Of a DNA stretch of 64,000 bases, positions 10,551-21,046 are shown in pieces. Position numbers and translations under genes: made by a program. Where the stretch lies: positions 24,562,662-24,626,661 of the forward strand of contig OX439134.1 of assembly GCA_949318235.1 (NCBI GenBank), in the 5' to 3' direction. The stretch is from Ecdyonurus torrentis (Eukaryota; Arthropoda; Insecta; Ephemeroptera; Heptageniidae). Position 1 is the stretch's first letter; the number at the start of each line of letters is the position of its first letter. Under the pieces are notes generated by a model. The model searched no databases, had not been told where the DNA came from, and was given only the letters and a program-made list of their open reading frames with translations.

Positions 10551-13252
10551 AACTAAAGTCTAGTTGATAGTCAGTGATGACGTTACTTATCTACTTCATA
10601 CACTACTAAAGTCAAATTGATAGTCAGAGATGCCGTTGCATTTCTACTTCATACACAACTAAAGTCAAATTGATAGTCAATGATGACGTCACATATCTAC
10701 TTCATACGCTACTAAAGACAAGTTGATAGTCAGTGATGACGTCATTTATCTACTTTATACACAACTTAAGACAAGTTGATAGTCAGTGATGACGTCACTT
10801 ATCTACTTCATACACTACTAAAGTCGAGTTGATAGTCAGTGATGACGTCACTTACCTACTACGTAAACAACTAAAGTCAAGGTAAAAGTCAGTGATGACG
10901 TCACTTATCTACTTCATAAAAAACTAAAGTTAATATGATATTTAGTAACAACTTCACTTATCTACTTCATACAAAACTAAAGTCAAGTTTGTAGTCAGTG
11001 ATGGCGTCACTTATTTAATTTATTAACTACTAAAGTCTAGATGATAGTCAGTGATGACGTCACTTATCTACTTCATACACAACTAAACTCAAGTTGATAA
11101 TCAGTGATTACGTCACTTATCTACTTTATACACTACTAAAGTCAAGTTGAAAGTCAGTGATGACCTCACATATCTACTACGTAAACAACTAAAGTCAAGT
11201 TGATACTCAGTGATGACGTCACTTATCTACTTCATACAAAACTAAAGTCAAGTTTGTAGTCAGTGATGGCGTCACTTATCTAATTTATTACTACTAAAGT
11301 CTAGATGATAGTCAGTGATGACGTTACTTATCTATTTCATACACTAATAAAGTCAAGTTGATAGTCAGTGATGACGTTACAGATCTACTACATACATAAC
11401 TAAAGTCAAGTTAATAGTCAGTGATGACGTCACTTATCTACTTCATACACTACTAAAATCAAGTTTATAGTCAGTGATAAAGTCACTTATCTACTGCATA
11501 CACAACTAAAGTCAAATAGATAGTCAGTGATGACGTCACATATCTACTTCATTCGCTACTAAAGACAAGTTGATAGTCAGTAATAACGTCACTTTTCTAC
11601 TTTATACACAACTTAAGACAAGTTGATAGACAGTGATGACGTAATTTATCTACTTCATACACTACTAAAGTTAAGTTTATAGTCACTGATTGCGTCACTT
11701 ATCTGCTTCATACACTACTAAAGTGATGCTGATATTTAGTGATAAAGTCACTTATCTACTGCATACACAACTAAAGTCAAGTTGATAGTCAGTGATGACG
11801 TCATTTATCTACTTCATACACTACTAAAGTCAAGTTGATAGTCATTGATGACGTCATTTATCTATTTTATACACTACTAAAGACCAGTTGATAGTCAGTG
11901 ATGACGTCACTTATATAATTCATACACAACTAAAGTCAAATTGATAGTCAGTGATGACGTCACATATCTACTCCATACACTACTACAATTAAGTCGATAG
12001 TCACTTATGACGTCACTTACCTACTTCATCAATACTAAAATCAAGATGGTAGTCAGTGATCGCGTCACTTATCTACTACATACATAACTAAAGTCAAGTT
12101 AATAGACAGCTATGATTACACTTATCTACTTCATAAAATACTAAATTCAAGTTGATAGTCAGTGATGATGTCACATATCTGATTTATACACTACCAAAGA
12201 CAAGGTAATAGTCGGTGATGACGTCACATATCTAATTTATACACACAAGACAGGTTGATAGTCAGTGATGACGTCACTTATCTACTTTATACACTAATGA
12301 AGTCAAGTTGATAGTCAGTTATAACATCACATATCTACTACGTAAACAACTAAAGTCAAGTAAATAGTTAGTGATGACGTCACTTATCTACTTCATAAAA
12401 TACTAAAGACAAGTTTGTAGTCATTGATGGCGTCGCTTATCTACTTTATTAACTACTAAAGTCTAGATTATAGTCAGTGATGACGTCACAAATCTACTTC
12501 ATACACTGCTAAAGTCAAGATAATAGTCTGTGATTACATCACTTATCTACTTCATACACTTCTAAAGTCAAGTTGATAGTCAGTGATGACATCACTTATC
12601 TATTTCATACACCACAAAATTCAAGATGATATTTAGTAATAACGTCACATATCTACTTCATACACAAATAAAGACAAGTTGATAATTAGTGATGACGTCA
12701 CTTATCTACTTCATACACAACTAAACTCAAATAAATAGTCAGTCATGACGTCACTTATCTAGTGCATACACTATTAAATCAGATTGATAGTCAGTGACGA
12801 CGTTGCATTTCTACTTCATACACTACTAAATTCAAGTTGATAGTTAGTGATTGCTTCACTTATCTACTTAATACACCACTAAAGTCAAGATAATATTTGG
12901 TATTGACGTCACTCATATAATGCATACACTACTAAAGTCAAGTTGATAGTCAGTGATGACGTCACATATCTACTACGTAAACAAATTAAGTCAAGTTCTT
13001 AGTCAGTGATGACGTCACTTATCTACTTTACACACAACTAAAGTTAAGATGATAGTCAGTGATGACGTTGCATTTCTACTTCATACACTACTAAAGTCAA
13101 GTTGATAGTTAGTGATGACGTCCCTTATCTACTTCATAAAATACTAAAGTCAAGTTAATAGTCAGTGATGCTGTCACATATCTACTACGTAAACAACAAA
13201 AGTCAAGTTGATAGTCAGTGATGACGTTACATATCTACTTCATCAATACTAA

Positions 13253-14047
13253 TGTCACGAGGAAAACTATACGATAGCTAAATAGTTTCACTCTAGACAT
13301 AGAGTTTATGTGGAGGGTTCCTTTGTCTACATGCGCTGCTCAGGTTCATACAATACTGCCGCATACATTAGAAAGCGGCATGGATTGTTACCTGACCATT
13401 AGTAACTTACTGGACAATGGCTCCTCTCACCCCCTAATGATTACGTGATCAGCCACCCTGACTATAAATACCACGGAGCTCTAGCAAACGGGCAGGCAGT
13501 GTGTAACCCGCTTTAACGAGCGAGGTTCACACTGTCTCCCTGAGATCGCCAGCCAGCAGCCTGATGTCTGCCTACCGTGCTCGGCCCACTACACCGCCAG
13601 TGACCACTTGACGTACTCTCACCCTAAGGAAAGAGCAATATCCCGTGTAAACGTGGTCTGCTTAACAACGTGCTATATCCCGTATTATACGTGGTCTGCA
13701 CACTCTCTAGTACAACGAGCAATACTGGCTCACAGCCTGTATATAGCCGTAGTAACCCTTTGGATCCCGATACCTCAAGCACGCTCACAGGGATTATCTC
13801 CTTAGCTCAGCAGTCACGAGGTCAAACACTCCACCACCCCTAAGATATCAGCCCAGCTGTATTATGAGTGAGTGTGATCTCCTGTATTAGTAATGAGACT
13901 AGAGAATCAAAGGCAAAGTAACATTAACCAGTGCTCTCTCATTGTATAACTTGTATGTGCTAACATTTGACAGCCAATAAACGTTGCCGTTTTAAACACT
14001 GTGTCTTACTTTCACGTTCCTAACTTATCCTAAGGTCACCTTTAACA
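13253..14047 (+). repeat. 5' LTR, 795 bp
   Basis: Starts TGTCACGAGG and ends CTTTAACA. The TATA box (CTATAAATACC) lies at ~13461-13468 and AATAAA at 13976-13981. The matching LTR at 25645-26437 is 793 bp. The 65-aa open frame at 13608-13805 lies inside the LTR and is not a gene. Confidence 0.92.
13461..13468 (+). promoter_or_regulatory. TATA box of the 5' LTR
   Basis: TATAAATA in the context GACTATAAATACC, about 210 bp into the LTR. It is conserved in the 3' LTR at 25855-25862. A near-palindrome, TGATTACGTGATCA, lies just upstream; in the 3' LTR it is the perfect palindrome TGATCACGTGATCA with a CACGTG E-box. Confidence 0.7.
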
Positions 14048-14049
14048 TT

Positions 14050-14060
14050 TGGTGTCAGGT
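14050..14060 (+). other. Primer binding site
   Basis: TGGTGTCAGGT begins two bases after the 5' LTR end. The leading TGG pairs with the CCA end of a tRNA, the usual arrangement for priming minus-strand synthesis. The tRNA was not identified. Confidence 0.7.
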
Positions 14061-14273
14061 TTAAGGTGTGTTTTAAGGCAGCCTAAAATAAATTTTGCCA
14101 CATAAAAAAAAAGAGAGAGAGAAGAAAAAAAAGAGAGTACTAGTTACTGTTAGTTTGTCTTTAGTAGATTGTTGATATAACACACATACCAATAGACACA
14201 AAACACATTACATAAAAAAAAATAATAACAATAATAATAATAATAATACCTACCAATGGTAGACATTGGGCAC
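14061..14273 (+). repeat. 5' leader of the LTR element with two microsatellites
   Basis: No gene is seen. A purine (GA)n/A-rich tract runs from about 14103 to 14137. An AAT/AAC microsatellite (~14216-14250) ends just before the sequence of the non-LTR element. The AAT repeat may be the target of that element. Confidence 0.6.
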
Positions 14274-14338
14274 CTTGCAGCCTACTTTGTGAGTCCGCAG
14301 CGTTGTAGCGTCAAGGTGCAGAAAGGTGTGAGGTCCAT

Positions 14339-15061
14339 AGCTAGGAGGATGAAGTTGAGGAGAGCAGACAAGGATTTGAGTAGAAGCTCCGTGAGAAGGA
14401 AGAATGGCTAAAGCAGAGGATTGCTGCGTTAGGCGCTCGTATCAGACGATACAATGAAGCAGCCAAGCGTAGAGAGCAAGAGAGTTTGTTTGCAGCAAAC
14501 CAGAAGCTGTTCTACCGGAATCTTGAAAGGGAGGGGCAGAAAGAACATTACCAGCAGCCGCCAAGTGCAGCATTTATGAAGAAGTTTTGGGCTGGCATTT
14601 GGTCAGAGCCAAAGTTGCACGATGAGGACGCATATTGGCTGCATAAGGAAGAGGAAGCCTGTGAGTAGATACCTGAAATAGCTGCCATTATCATCTCAAA
14701 AGAAGATGTTGAAGCTGCAGTCAAAAAGACCCAGAATTGGAAGGCTCCGGGTATTAATGGCATGCACAACTTTTGGTGGAAGTACTTTAAAAGTACTCAT
14801 AGTGTTCTGGCTAGTCTCTTTCAGAGAGCTGTTGAAGATCCATCTGTTCTCCCCAAGTTCTTAACGCTTGGTGTCACGTATATGTTGCCGAAGTTAGGAG
14901 ATTCACAGGATCCAAAGAACTACAGGCCCATTACGTGTTTGCCTACGTTGTATAAGATATTCACTTCGATCATTTCGGCTGTGATCTATAGGCATCTTAT
15001 AGCAAATGGCCTACTTGCAGAGGAGCAGAATGGTAGCAGGAAAGGAACTAGGGGTTGCAAA
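14339..15061 (+). pseudogene. N-terminal and early RT part of the non-LTR ORF (broken)
   Basis: A basic region (arginine- and lysine-rich, ~14345-14480) leads into a conserved linker with an FYRNL-like motif and FWAGIW (14486-14668). After an in-frame TAG at ~14666 come IPEIAA, KEDVEAA and NWKAPGINGMHNFW. The segment 14762-15061 then holds RT motifs: LGVTYMLPKLG, KNYRPITCLPTLYKIFTSI and LLAEEQNG. The motif order matches RTs of R2/R4-type elements. The RT is cut after RGCK at ~15060 by foreign sequence, before the catalytic motifs, which resume at ~15619. Two ORF breaks and the insertion make this a pseudogene. Confidence 0.8.
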
Positions 15062-15560
15062 TAGCGCCGCAGGCGAAAATTTTACGAAAAAGGGGCGTGG
15101 CTAGCTAATTTTAAGTAAAAATTACAATCATTTACGTAAGGAAGCAAAAAAAAAAAAATTCAGGGCAAGAATATAAAATATTCGTGTGTAATATAATATT
15201 ATATTTCTTTGAGATGAGAAGTAACCTTTGATATCAAATTTTTTGTATGAATTTTGCTTTGTCAATGTGCATCATCTTTTGAAGAAAAAAAACTGACATG
15301 AATTCTGAAAGTCCGTCATGAGACATTGGGTTGAGATTAATTTATTTCTATTTAAAACTTTTATTTACAATCTTTATATTGTACGATCAGTCATCGCACA
15401 ATAAGATCTTATTAAAATTATATCAATATCTAAACTATAGAATATATAAAAATAAAAAATTTCCTTCCTTTCCTTCCTGATTTTTTTTTTTGCCGGTTGC
15501 TGCGAAGACGGCCCTCTTTAGCCGCGGCCCTTCGAGATAATATTGAAATCTCGGCGCTCA
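15062..15560. mobile_element. Unidentified ~500-bp insertion inside the RT
   Basis: AT-rich sequence separates the RGCK motif of the RT from the KKAFDS motif. The left part is GC-richer (AGCGCCGCAGGCGAAAATT) and the right part contains GCCGGTTGCTGCGAAG. The two ends resemble weak inverted repeats, as in a MITE, but I cannot define exact termini or a target duplication. No coding potential is seen. The right edge is uncertain by some tens of bases, and a short piece of RT is probably missing too. Confidence 0.5.
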
Positions 15561-17413
15561 ATCCGCAACTGTGTCGCAGCAAGCGCAGAAGTGACAACGT
15601 AATATATCTTTTGGGTGGGTTGACTACAAGAAGGCGTTTGACTCAGTGCCGCACTCGTGGCTGTTGCAAGTTCTTAGGTTATATAAGATCGACCCTTGTC
15701 TCATCAGGTTGCTCACTCATTGCATGAGCACTTGGAGGACTTCTCTTCATGTGGGGAGGGGTGCAAATAGTGTTACAACGGAGGAGATCTACATTAGAAG
15801 AGGGATATTCCAGGGGGATAGTCTGAGCCTGCTCTGGTTCTGTATGGCGCTTAATACGTTGAGCAGAATGCTTAGGGGCTCTGAGATAGGCTATCTGGTT
15901 CGGAGAAATCCCCGACTGTTGATCTCGCATCTTTTCTACATAGATGACCTGAAGATGTATGCATCGAGCCCTGCAATGTTGCAGAGTATGTTTGAGCTTG
16001 TTAAGAGTTTCAGTGATGCCATCTGTATGGAATTTGGTCTGGACAAGTGTGCTGTGGTACATGCAAAGAAGGGTGAGGTCCAAGAGCCTGAGGGGGGTCT
16101 TCAGCTTATGGGGGGTATGAGTATTTAAGACTTAGGCGTTGAAGATAGTTATAAGTACTTAGGACTTCAGCAGCTTCTAGGTATTGGTGATGTGGAGGTT
16201 AGGAAGCAAGTCGAGAAGAAAGTATTATCCAGAGTGCTGAAGATCTGCCGATCCATGTTGAGCTCAAGGAACAAGATAACGGCTATCAAATCGGGCGGTT
16301 TCTGTTGCAACGTACACGTTTGGAGTTATCAAGTGGTCTGACACGTCATTGCAAGCATTTAACTGGCAGATACGCACAACGCTCACCAGGCACAGGATTC
16401 ATCACACTCGCAGTTCCATCGAGAGGCTTTATTTGTCTCGGTGTTCAGGTGGAAGGGGGCTGCTGAGCCTTGAGGTGATGTGTCGCTCTAAGGAGAAGAA
16501 GTTGAGGCAGTATTTTGTGTCACGTGAGAGTGTGATGCATAGAGCTGTCTGCGAGCAAGATCGTGGGTACACGCCACTGTAGTTGCAAGAAGAGAATGTG
16601 GAATACAACATCAAGATGCCTGCTGAGAGAATGGAAGTGTGGAAATCCAAGCCTCTTCATGGGAGGTTTGTTGCTACTTTAACAAGTGAGCACATCGACG
16701 TTAAGTCCTCGACGGAGTGGATCAGAACGGCTGGTCTCTTTGCAGAGACTGAGGGGTTCTTGTTTGCCATCCAGGACGAGGTAGTGCGCACAAATAATTA
16801 TGAGCGGTATATTCTCAAAGCTAGAATCGATGATCGTTGCCGTCTCTGCAAGACTACGAGTGAGTTTATCCAGCATATCACAGGTGGATGCCCTGTACTT
16901 GCGCCCAAGGAGTACTTGGAGCGGCACAATGCAGTGGCTAAAGTGTTACACCAAGCGCTGGCCAAGAGATTCGGTCTGGTGGAGAAGGAGCTTCCATATT
17001 ACAACTGCAAGCCCGAGCAAGTGCTGCGTAACCGGGACGCTAAGCTATTGTGGAACTCCGTTATTGTAACAGACAGAGCAGTAGAGGCAAACAGGCCAGA
17101 TCTGGTTCTGTTTGACAGACAAGCTTAAACAGTGATAATCATTGATGTTGCTGTTCCTCTGAACAAGCATGTAGTTACTACAGTTGCTGAAAAGAAGAGG
17201 AAGTATCAGCCGCTTTCCATTGAGTTGAAGGATATGTATCGGCTGAGAAGTGTTGAAATTGTCCCTGTAGTGGTTTCTGTGAATGGTCTGGTAAGCAAGG
17301 ATTGGTTGAAAGCAAGAGAAAGGTTAAACCTCGAACACAGGCATTTACGTGTCATGCAGAAAGCTGCAGTTCTTGGCACAGCTAACATCGTGCGCAAAGT
17401 GCTTAGTTTGTGA
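15561..17413 (+). pseudogene. RT catalytic region and REL endonuclease of the non-LTR element (broken)
   Basis: RT resumes with VDYKKAFDSVPHSW (motif A, from 15619). GIFQGDSLS (motif B) and FYIDDLKMY (motif C with the DD pair, ~15936) follow, then FGLDKC. The thumb region has an SYKYLG motif, and LYLSRCSGGRGLLSLE lies at ~16425. The C-terminal part holds CRLC...H...C (16838 onward), ANRPDLVLFD (~17090-17118) and IIIDVAVP (~17138-17160). This CCHC plus PD-D layout identifies a restriction-like endonuclease, as in R2, R4 and NeSL elements, which nicks the target for target-primed reverse transcription. Breaks: a frameshift near 15610, TAA at ~16126, a frameshift at ~16300, TAG at ~16580 and TAA at ~17126. 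Catalytic residues survive, but the ORF is dead. Confidence 0.85.
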
Positions 17414-17639
17414 CCACTCTGTATACCATCTGCAGTTTCTGATATAATTGGTACTGGATTATTCTCCCCTTCACCTTGAATCAAGGTGGATTCCGGTGTT
17501 GGTGTTACACAAGAAGAAAGAAAAGAACTCTTAATAATAATAAGAAGAAGAAAAACTTATATATTGTTAATTATATATCTTGGAAGCTGGAACAACTCTG
17601 TCACGTATTATTTTATCGCTTTTTAGTAAACGCAGCCCC
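17414..17639 (+). other. 3' untranslated end of the non-LTR element and AT-rich junction
   Basis: No gene. It holds the CACCTTGA/TCAAGGTG hairpin, an AAGAAG/AATAAT-rich tail (~17510-17552) and then unique AT-rich sequence leading into the ~105-120-bp tandem repeat. Confidence 0.55.
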
Positions 17640-17869
17640 ACGTATATCGTATTAAATACGTAATTTTCCATTCATATAGTCGGATTTACGTCAATTTCGT
17701 AATTTTGACGTATCATTGCTATTAATATTTCATATTTTCAAATCTTTCAATAATTAGGGTTTTATATAGTAATTTTCATTCATATAGTCGAATTTAAGTA
17801 ACTTTCGTATTTTCGACCTATTATTCGTATTTTTATTTCATACTTCAAAGTTTTCAATAATTAAGGTTA
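17640..17869 (+). repeat. Tandem repeat C (~105-120 bp), left part
   Basis: About two copies of a unit with landmarks CATATAGTCGGATTTACGT, a TTTCGTAATTT-like segment, ACCTATCATTGCTATT and TTTCAATAATTAAGG. TAGTCG(G/A)ATTTA occurs at ~17677 and ~17786. The array is interrupted by the foldback element at 17870 and resumes at 21047. Confidence 0.8.
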
Positions 17870-18471
17870 TACAGAGTGTCCCAAAAGTACTGAAAGAAAC
17901 TAAAATTGAATATCTCCGTGAATTTTTGGGCTATTTGGATGAAACCACCACCCACCGATAGGAAAAATGTGCAACATTTTTGCCATGCCTATATAATTAG
18001 CAACCCCTATATTTTTCACACCTTTAGGGGGTGAAAACCAAAAATTCGGTTTTCAATATATCCTTTTCAATGTTATTTCTCAAAAAATAAAGTTTTTAAA
18101 AAAATTCTTTCTGGTGGCTTTTGAAAGTCACTTAGCCCCACCTAGTAAAAAAATGCAAAAATTAATTTTGAAAAACCACCCCTTTAGGAATTACGGGGTA
18201 AAAACGATTTTTGACTTTCCAAAAATCACGAAAGTGCAAAGTGTACCAAAAATAAATTTTAAATGCTGTATTCTACGAAAACTTATTGCCTGGACCTTCT
18301 TTATTAGGTTTCTAGCGTTTTAGCCCTATCCAACCCCCTGGGGGGTGTGGGGGGTAGGGTTTTCCACCCCATTATGATTACAAAAACTTAAGCAAACGTT
18401 GTCGTGTAAGATATCGTTCTAGACTAATTCAACCTCGCTGACCTCAAATCCGTTGTCAGAATTTCGATAGG

Positions 18472-19397
18472 TGCCACCCCTGATGCATTAGGGGTAGTTT
18501 TTGAACCCCAAAAGAGGGAAATTATTGGAAAATAAAGTCAATTTAAATTTCAATAAAAAACATTAATTTCGATTTTCTTTTTGCATATTACAGTATCTGG
18601 TTATGTTTTAACATGGACCCTATGCATATCCGGTCTAAATTACCTTAATGGGGGTGGCTAGGGTGCCATTTTCACCCCCTTTATTATTTTTTAAAATTCT
18701 GTGCTTGGTGTCGAGTTAGGTATTGCTCTAGACTAAATCGACCCCGCTGAACCCAAATCCGTTGTCAGATTTTTGATAAGTGCCACCCCTGACGCGCTAG
18801 GGGTGGGTTTTTATCCATAAAAGAGGGAAATTATTGGAAAATAAAGTCAATTTAAATTTTAATAAAAAACATTAATTACGATTTTCTTTTTGCATAGTAC
18901 AGTATCTGGTTATGTTTTAACATGGACCCTATGCATATCCGGTCTAAATTACCTTAATGGGGGTGGCTAGGGTGCCATTTTCACCCCCTTTTTAATTTTT
19001 TAAAATTCTATGATTGGTGTCGAGTAAGGTATTGCTCTAGACTAAATCGACCCCGCTGAACTCAAATCCGTTGTCAGATTTTAAATAAGTGCCACCCCTG
19101 ACGCGCTAGGGGTGTTTTTTTATCCCCAAAAGAGGGAAAATTTAAGAAAATTAAGCAAATTTAAATATCAATAAAACAAATTATTGTCGATTTTCTTTTT
19201 GCAAAGTACAGTGCCTGGTATGGTTTTAACACGGACCCTATGCATTTCCGGTCTTAATTACCTTAATAGGGGTGGCTAGGGCGCAGTTTTCACCCCCATT
19301 ATGATCATTTAAAATTACATGATTCATGTCGAGTGAAGTATTGCTCTAGGCTAAATCGACCACGCTAATCTCAAATCCGTTGTCAGAATTTCCATAA
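18472..19397. repeat. Three tandem ~308-bp subunits in the left foldback arm
   Basis: Unit starts are marked by GTGCCACCCCTGA(C/T)GC at ~18472, ~18780 and ~19089, and by a diverged copy at ~19398. Shared internal marks are GAGGGAAATTATTGG, TCTGGTTATGTTTTAACA, CCTATGCATATCCGGTC and GGGGTGGCTAGGGTGCC. Confidence 0.88.
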
Positions 19398-20137
19398 GTG
19401 CCAACCCTAAGGCGCTAAGGGTGGTTTTTTATCCCTGAAATGGGGCATTTTTGAATTAATTAGGTAGTAACAAAACACACTTAAACAAAATATAGGAAAT
19501 ATCCAATGAATGTTTTCTTGTGCTTGGACAGCTTTTAACACGTGTTGTAGGCATTTCCGGTTTAAATCTCTAATTAGGGGTTGTTTAGATTTGAGTTCCA
19601 CCCCTAATACAAATTTTAAAAATATTGCGATTAGTGTCAAGTTAGGTATCGTTCTTGGGTAAATCGACCCCACTGAGTCCAAATCTGTTGTCGAAAATTT
19701 GTTTTCTTCAACCCTTAAGTTGTTAGGGGTTGATTTTTAAATAATAAATAAAAATAAATTCATGGTAGAGCAATAACAAATTTTAAATCATTTAAAAATC
19801 AACCCCTTACAACTTAAGGGTTGAAGTAAACAAATTTTAGACAACAGATTTGGACTCAGTGGGGTCGATTTACCCAAGAACGAAACCTTACTTGACACCA
19901 ATCGCAATATTTTTAAAATTTGTATTAGGGGTGGAACTTAAATCTAAACAACCCCTAATTAGAGATTTAAACCGGAAATGCCTACAACACGTGTTAAAAG
20001 CTGTCCAAGTACAAGAAAACATTCATTGGATATTTTTCCTATATTTTGTTTAAGTGTGTTTTGTTACTACCTAATTAATTCAAAAATGCCCCATTCCAGA
20101 GAAAAAAAAACACCCTTAGCGCCTTAGGGGTGGCACT

Positions 20138-20445
20138 TATGGAAATTCTGACAACGGATTTTAGATTAGCGTGGTCGATTTAGCCTAGAGCAATACTTCA
20201 CTCGACATGAATCATGTAATTTTAAATGATCATAATGGGGGTAAAAACTGCGCCCTAGCCACCCCTATTAAGGTAATTAAGACCGGATGTGCATAGGGTC
20301 CATGTTAAAACATAACCAGATACTGTAATATGCAAAAAGAAAATCGAAATTAATGTTTTTTATTGAAATTTAAATTGACTTTATTTTCCAATAATTTCCC
20401 TCTTTTGGGGTTCAAAAACTACCCCTAGTGCGTCAGGTGTGGCAC
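20138..20445. repeat. Single ~308-bp subunit in the right foldback arm
   Basis: Reverse-complement counterpart of the triplicated left-arm unit, bounded by CTTAGGGGTGGCAC at ~20125 and GTGTGGCACC at ~20436. Two units fewer than the left arm accounts for the 616-bp asymmetry. Confidence 0.85.
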
Positions 20446-21046
20446 CTATCGAAAATCTGACAACGGATTTGAGGTCAGCGGGGTTGAATTAGTCTAGAAC
20501 GATATCTTACACGACAACTTTTGCTTAAGTTTTTGTAATCATAATGGGGTGGAAAACCCTACCCCCCACACCCCCCAGGGGGTTGGATAGGGCTAAAACG
20601 CTAGAAACCTAATAAAGAAGGTCCAGGCAATAAGTTTTCGTAGAATGCAGCATTTAAAATTTATTTTTGGTACACTTTGCACTTTCGTGATTTTTGGAAA
20701 GTCAAAAATCGTTTTTACCCCGTAATTCCTAAAGGGGTGGTTTTTCAAAATTAATTTTTGCATTTTTTTACTAGGTGGGGCTAAGTGACTTTCAAAAGCC
20801 ACCAGAAAGAATTTTTTTAAAAACTTTATTTTTTGAGAAATAACATTGAAAAGGATATATTGAAAACCGAATTTTTGGTTTTCACCCCCTAAAGGGGTGA
20901 AAAATATAGGGGTTGCTAATTATATAGGCATGGCAAAAATGTTGCACATTTTTCCTATCGGTGGGTGGTGGTTTCATCCAAATAGCCCAAAAATTCACGG
21001 AGATATTCAATTTTAGTTCCTTTCAGTACTTTTGGGACACTCTGTA

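Larger units (their letters stand above)
6414..13252 (+). repeat. Satellite A block 2, 6.8 kb
   Basis: About 129 head-to-tail ~53-bp monomers. Spacing was checked directly: the GTGATGA core starts at 9781, 9834, 9887 and 9940, exactly 53 bp apart. Most monomers keep TGACGTCA; others have TGATGTCA, TGACATCA, TGGCGTCA or AAGTCAC. Higher-order structure is visible (separate entries). There is no gene or other element until the LTR retrotransposon that inserts at 13253. Confidence 0.96.
14250..17545 (+). mobile_element. REL-endonuclease non-LTR retrotransposon, R4/Dong-like, decayed
   Basis: The coding remnants run in the order expected of single-ORF non-LTR elements with a restriction-like endonuclease: a linker with an NWKAPGINGMHNFW motif, RT, a CCHC motif, then PD...D endonuclease. 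Both edges touch AAT-type simple repeats (14223-14250 and 17531-17541). Known Dong elements of the R4 clade insert in TAA repeats, which fits. The N-terminal zinc-finger region is missing, so the copy is probably 5'-truncated. It is broken by stops, frameshifts and a ~500-bp insertion. A perfect hairpin (CACCTTGA/TCAAGGTG, 17472-17488) lies in the 3' untranslated region. It sits inside the larger LTR element, so it is younger than that element's structure. Confidence 0.8.
17870..21046. mobile_element. Foldback element with long unequal inverted repeats, 3.18 kb
   Basis: It begins TACAGAGTGTCCCAAAAG and ends with the reverse complement, flanked by TA on both sides (17868-17869 and 21047-21048). 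The left arm is ~17870-19740 and the right arm ~19790-21046, separated by an AT-rich spacer of ~50 bp. The arms are nearly identical inverted copies. They differ in length by ~616 bp because the left arm has three copies of a ~308-bp internal unit and the right arm has one. No transposase is seen; the mirrored 69-aa frames (18114-18323 plus, 20593-20802 minus) are simply the same arm sequence read twice. Tandem subrepeats of variable number within long inverted repeats are typical of foldback-type DNA transposons. The TA duplication would fit a Tc1/mariner-type transposase. It lies within tandem repeat C. Confidence 0.85.

Noticed and set aside
6414..13252. CRISPR array, suggested by the 53-bp periodicity
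   Set aside because: There are no unique spacers between constant repeats: the whole monomer is repeated and drifts, and there are no cas genes. The surrounding elements are eukaryotic.
13608..13805. 65-aa ORF in the 5' LTR (and the 61-aa one at 25895-26080)
   Set aside because: They lie within the LTRs, are not conserved in length between the two LTRs, and show no motif.
15679..16083. 134-aa minus-strand ORF opposite the RT
   Set aside because: It is the antisense shadow of clear RT motifs on the plus strand.
16679..17069. ORFs at 16679-16927 (-), 16800-17069 (+) and 17206-17484 (-)
   Set aside because: They are out-of-frame shadows of the REL-endonuclease region.
19407..20053. Similar 91-aa (-) and 67-aa (+) frames near the foldback centre
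   Set aside because: Also mirror images of arm sequence; no transposase motif.
18114..20802. Identical 69-aa proteins at 18114-18323 (+) and 20593-20802 (-)
   Set aside because: They are the two arms of the foldback element read in mirror image. Identity reflects arm identity, not a duplicated gene.
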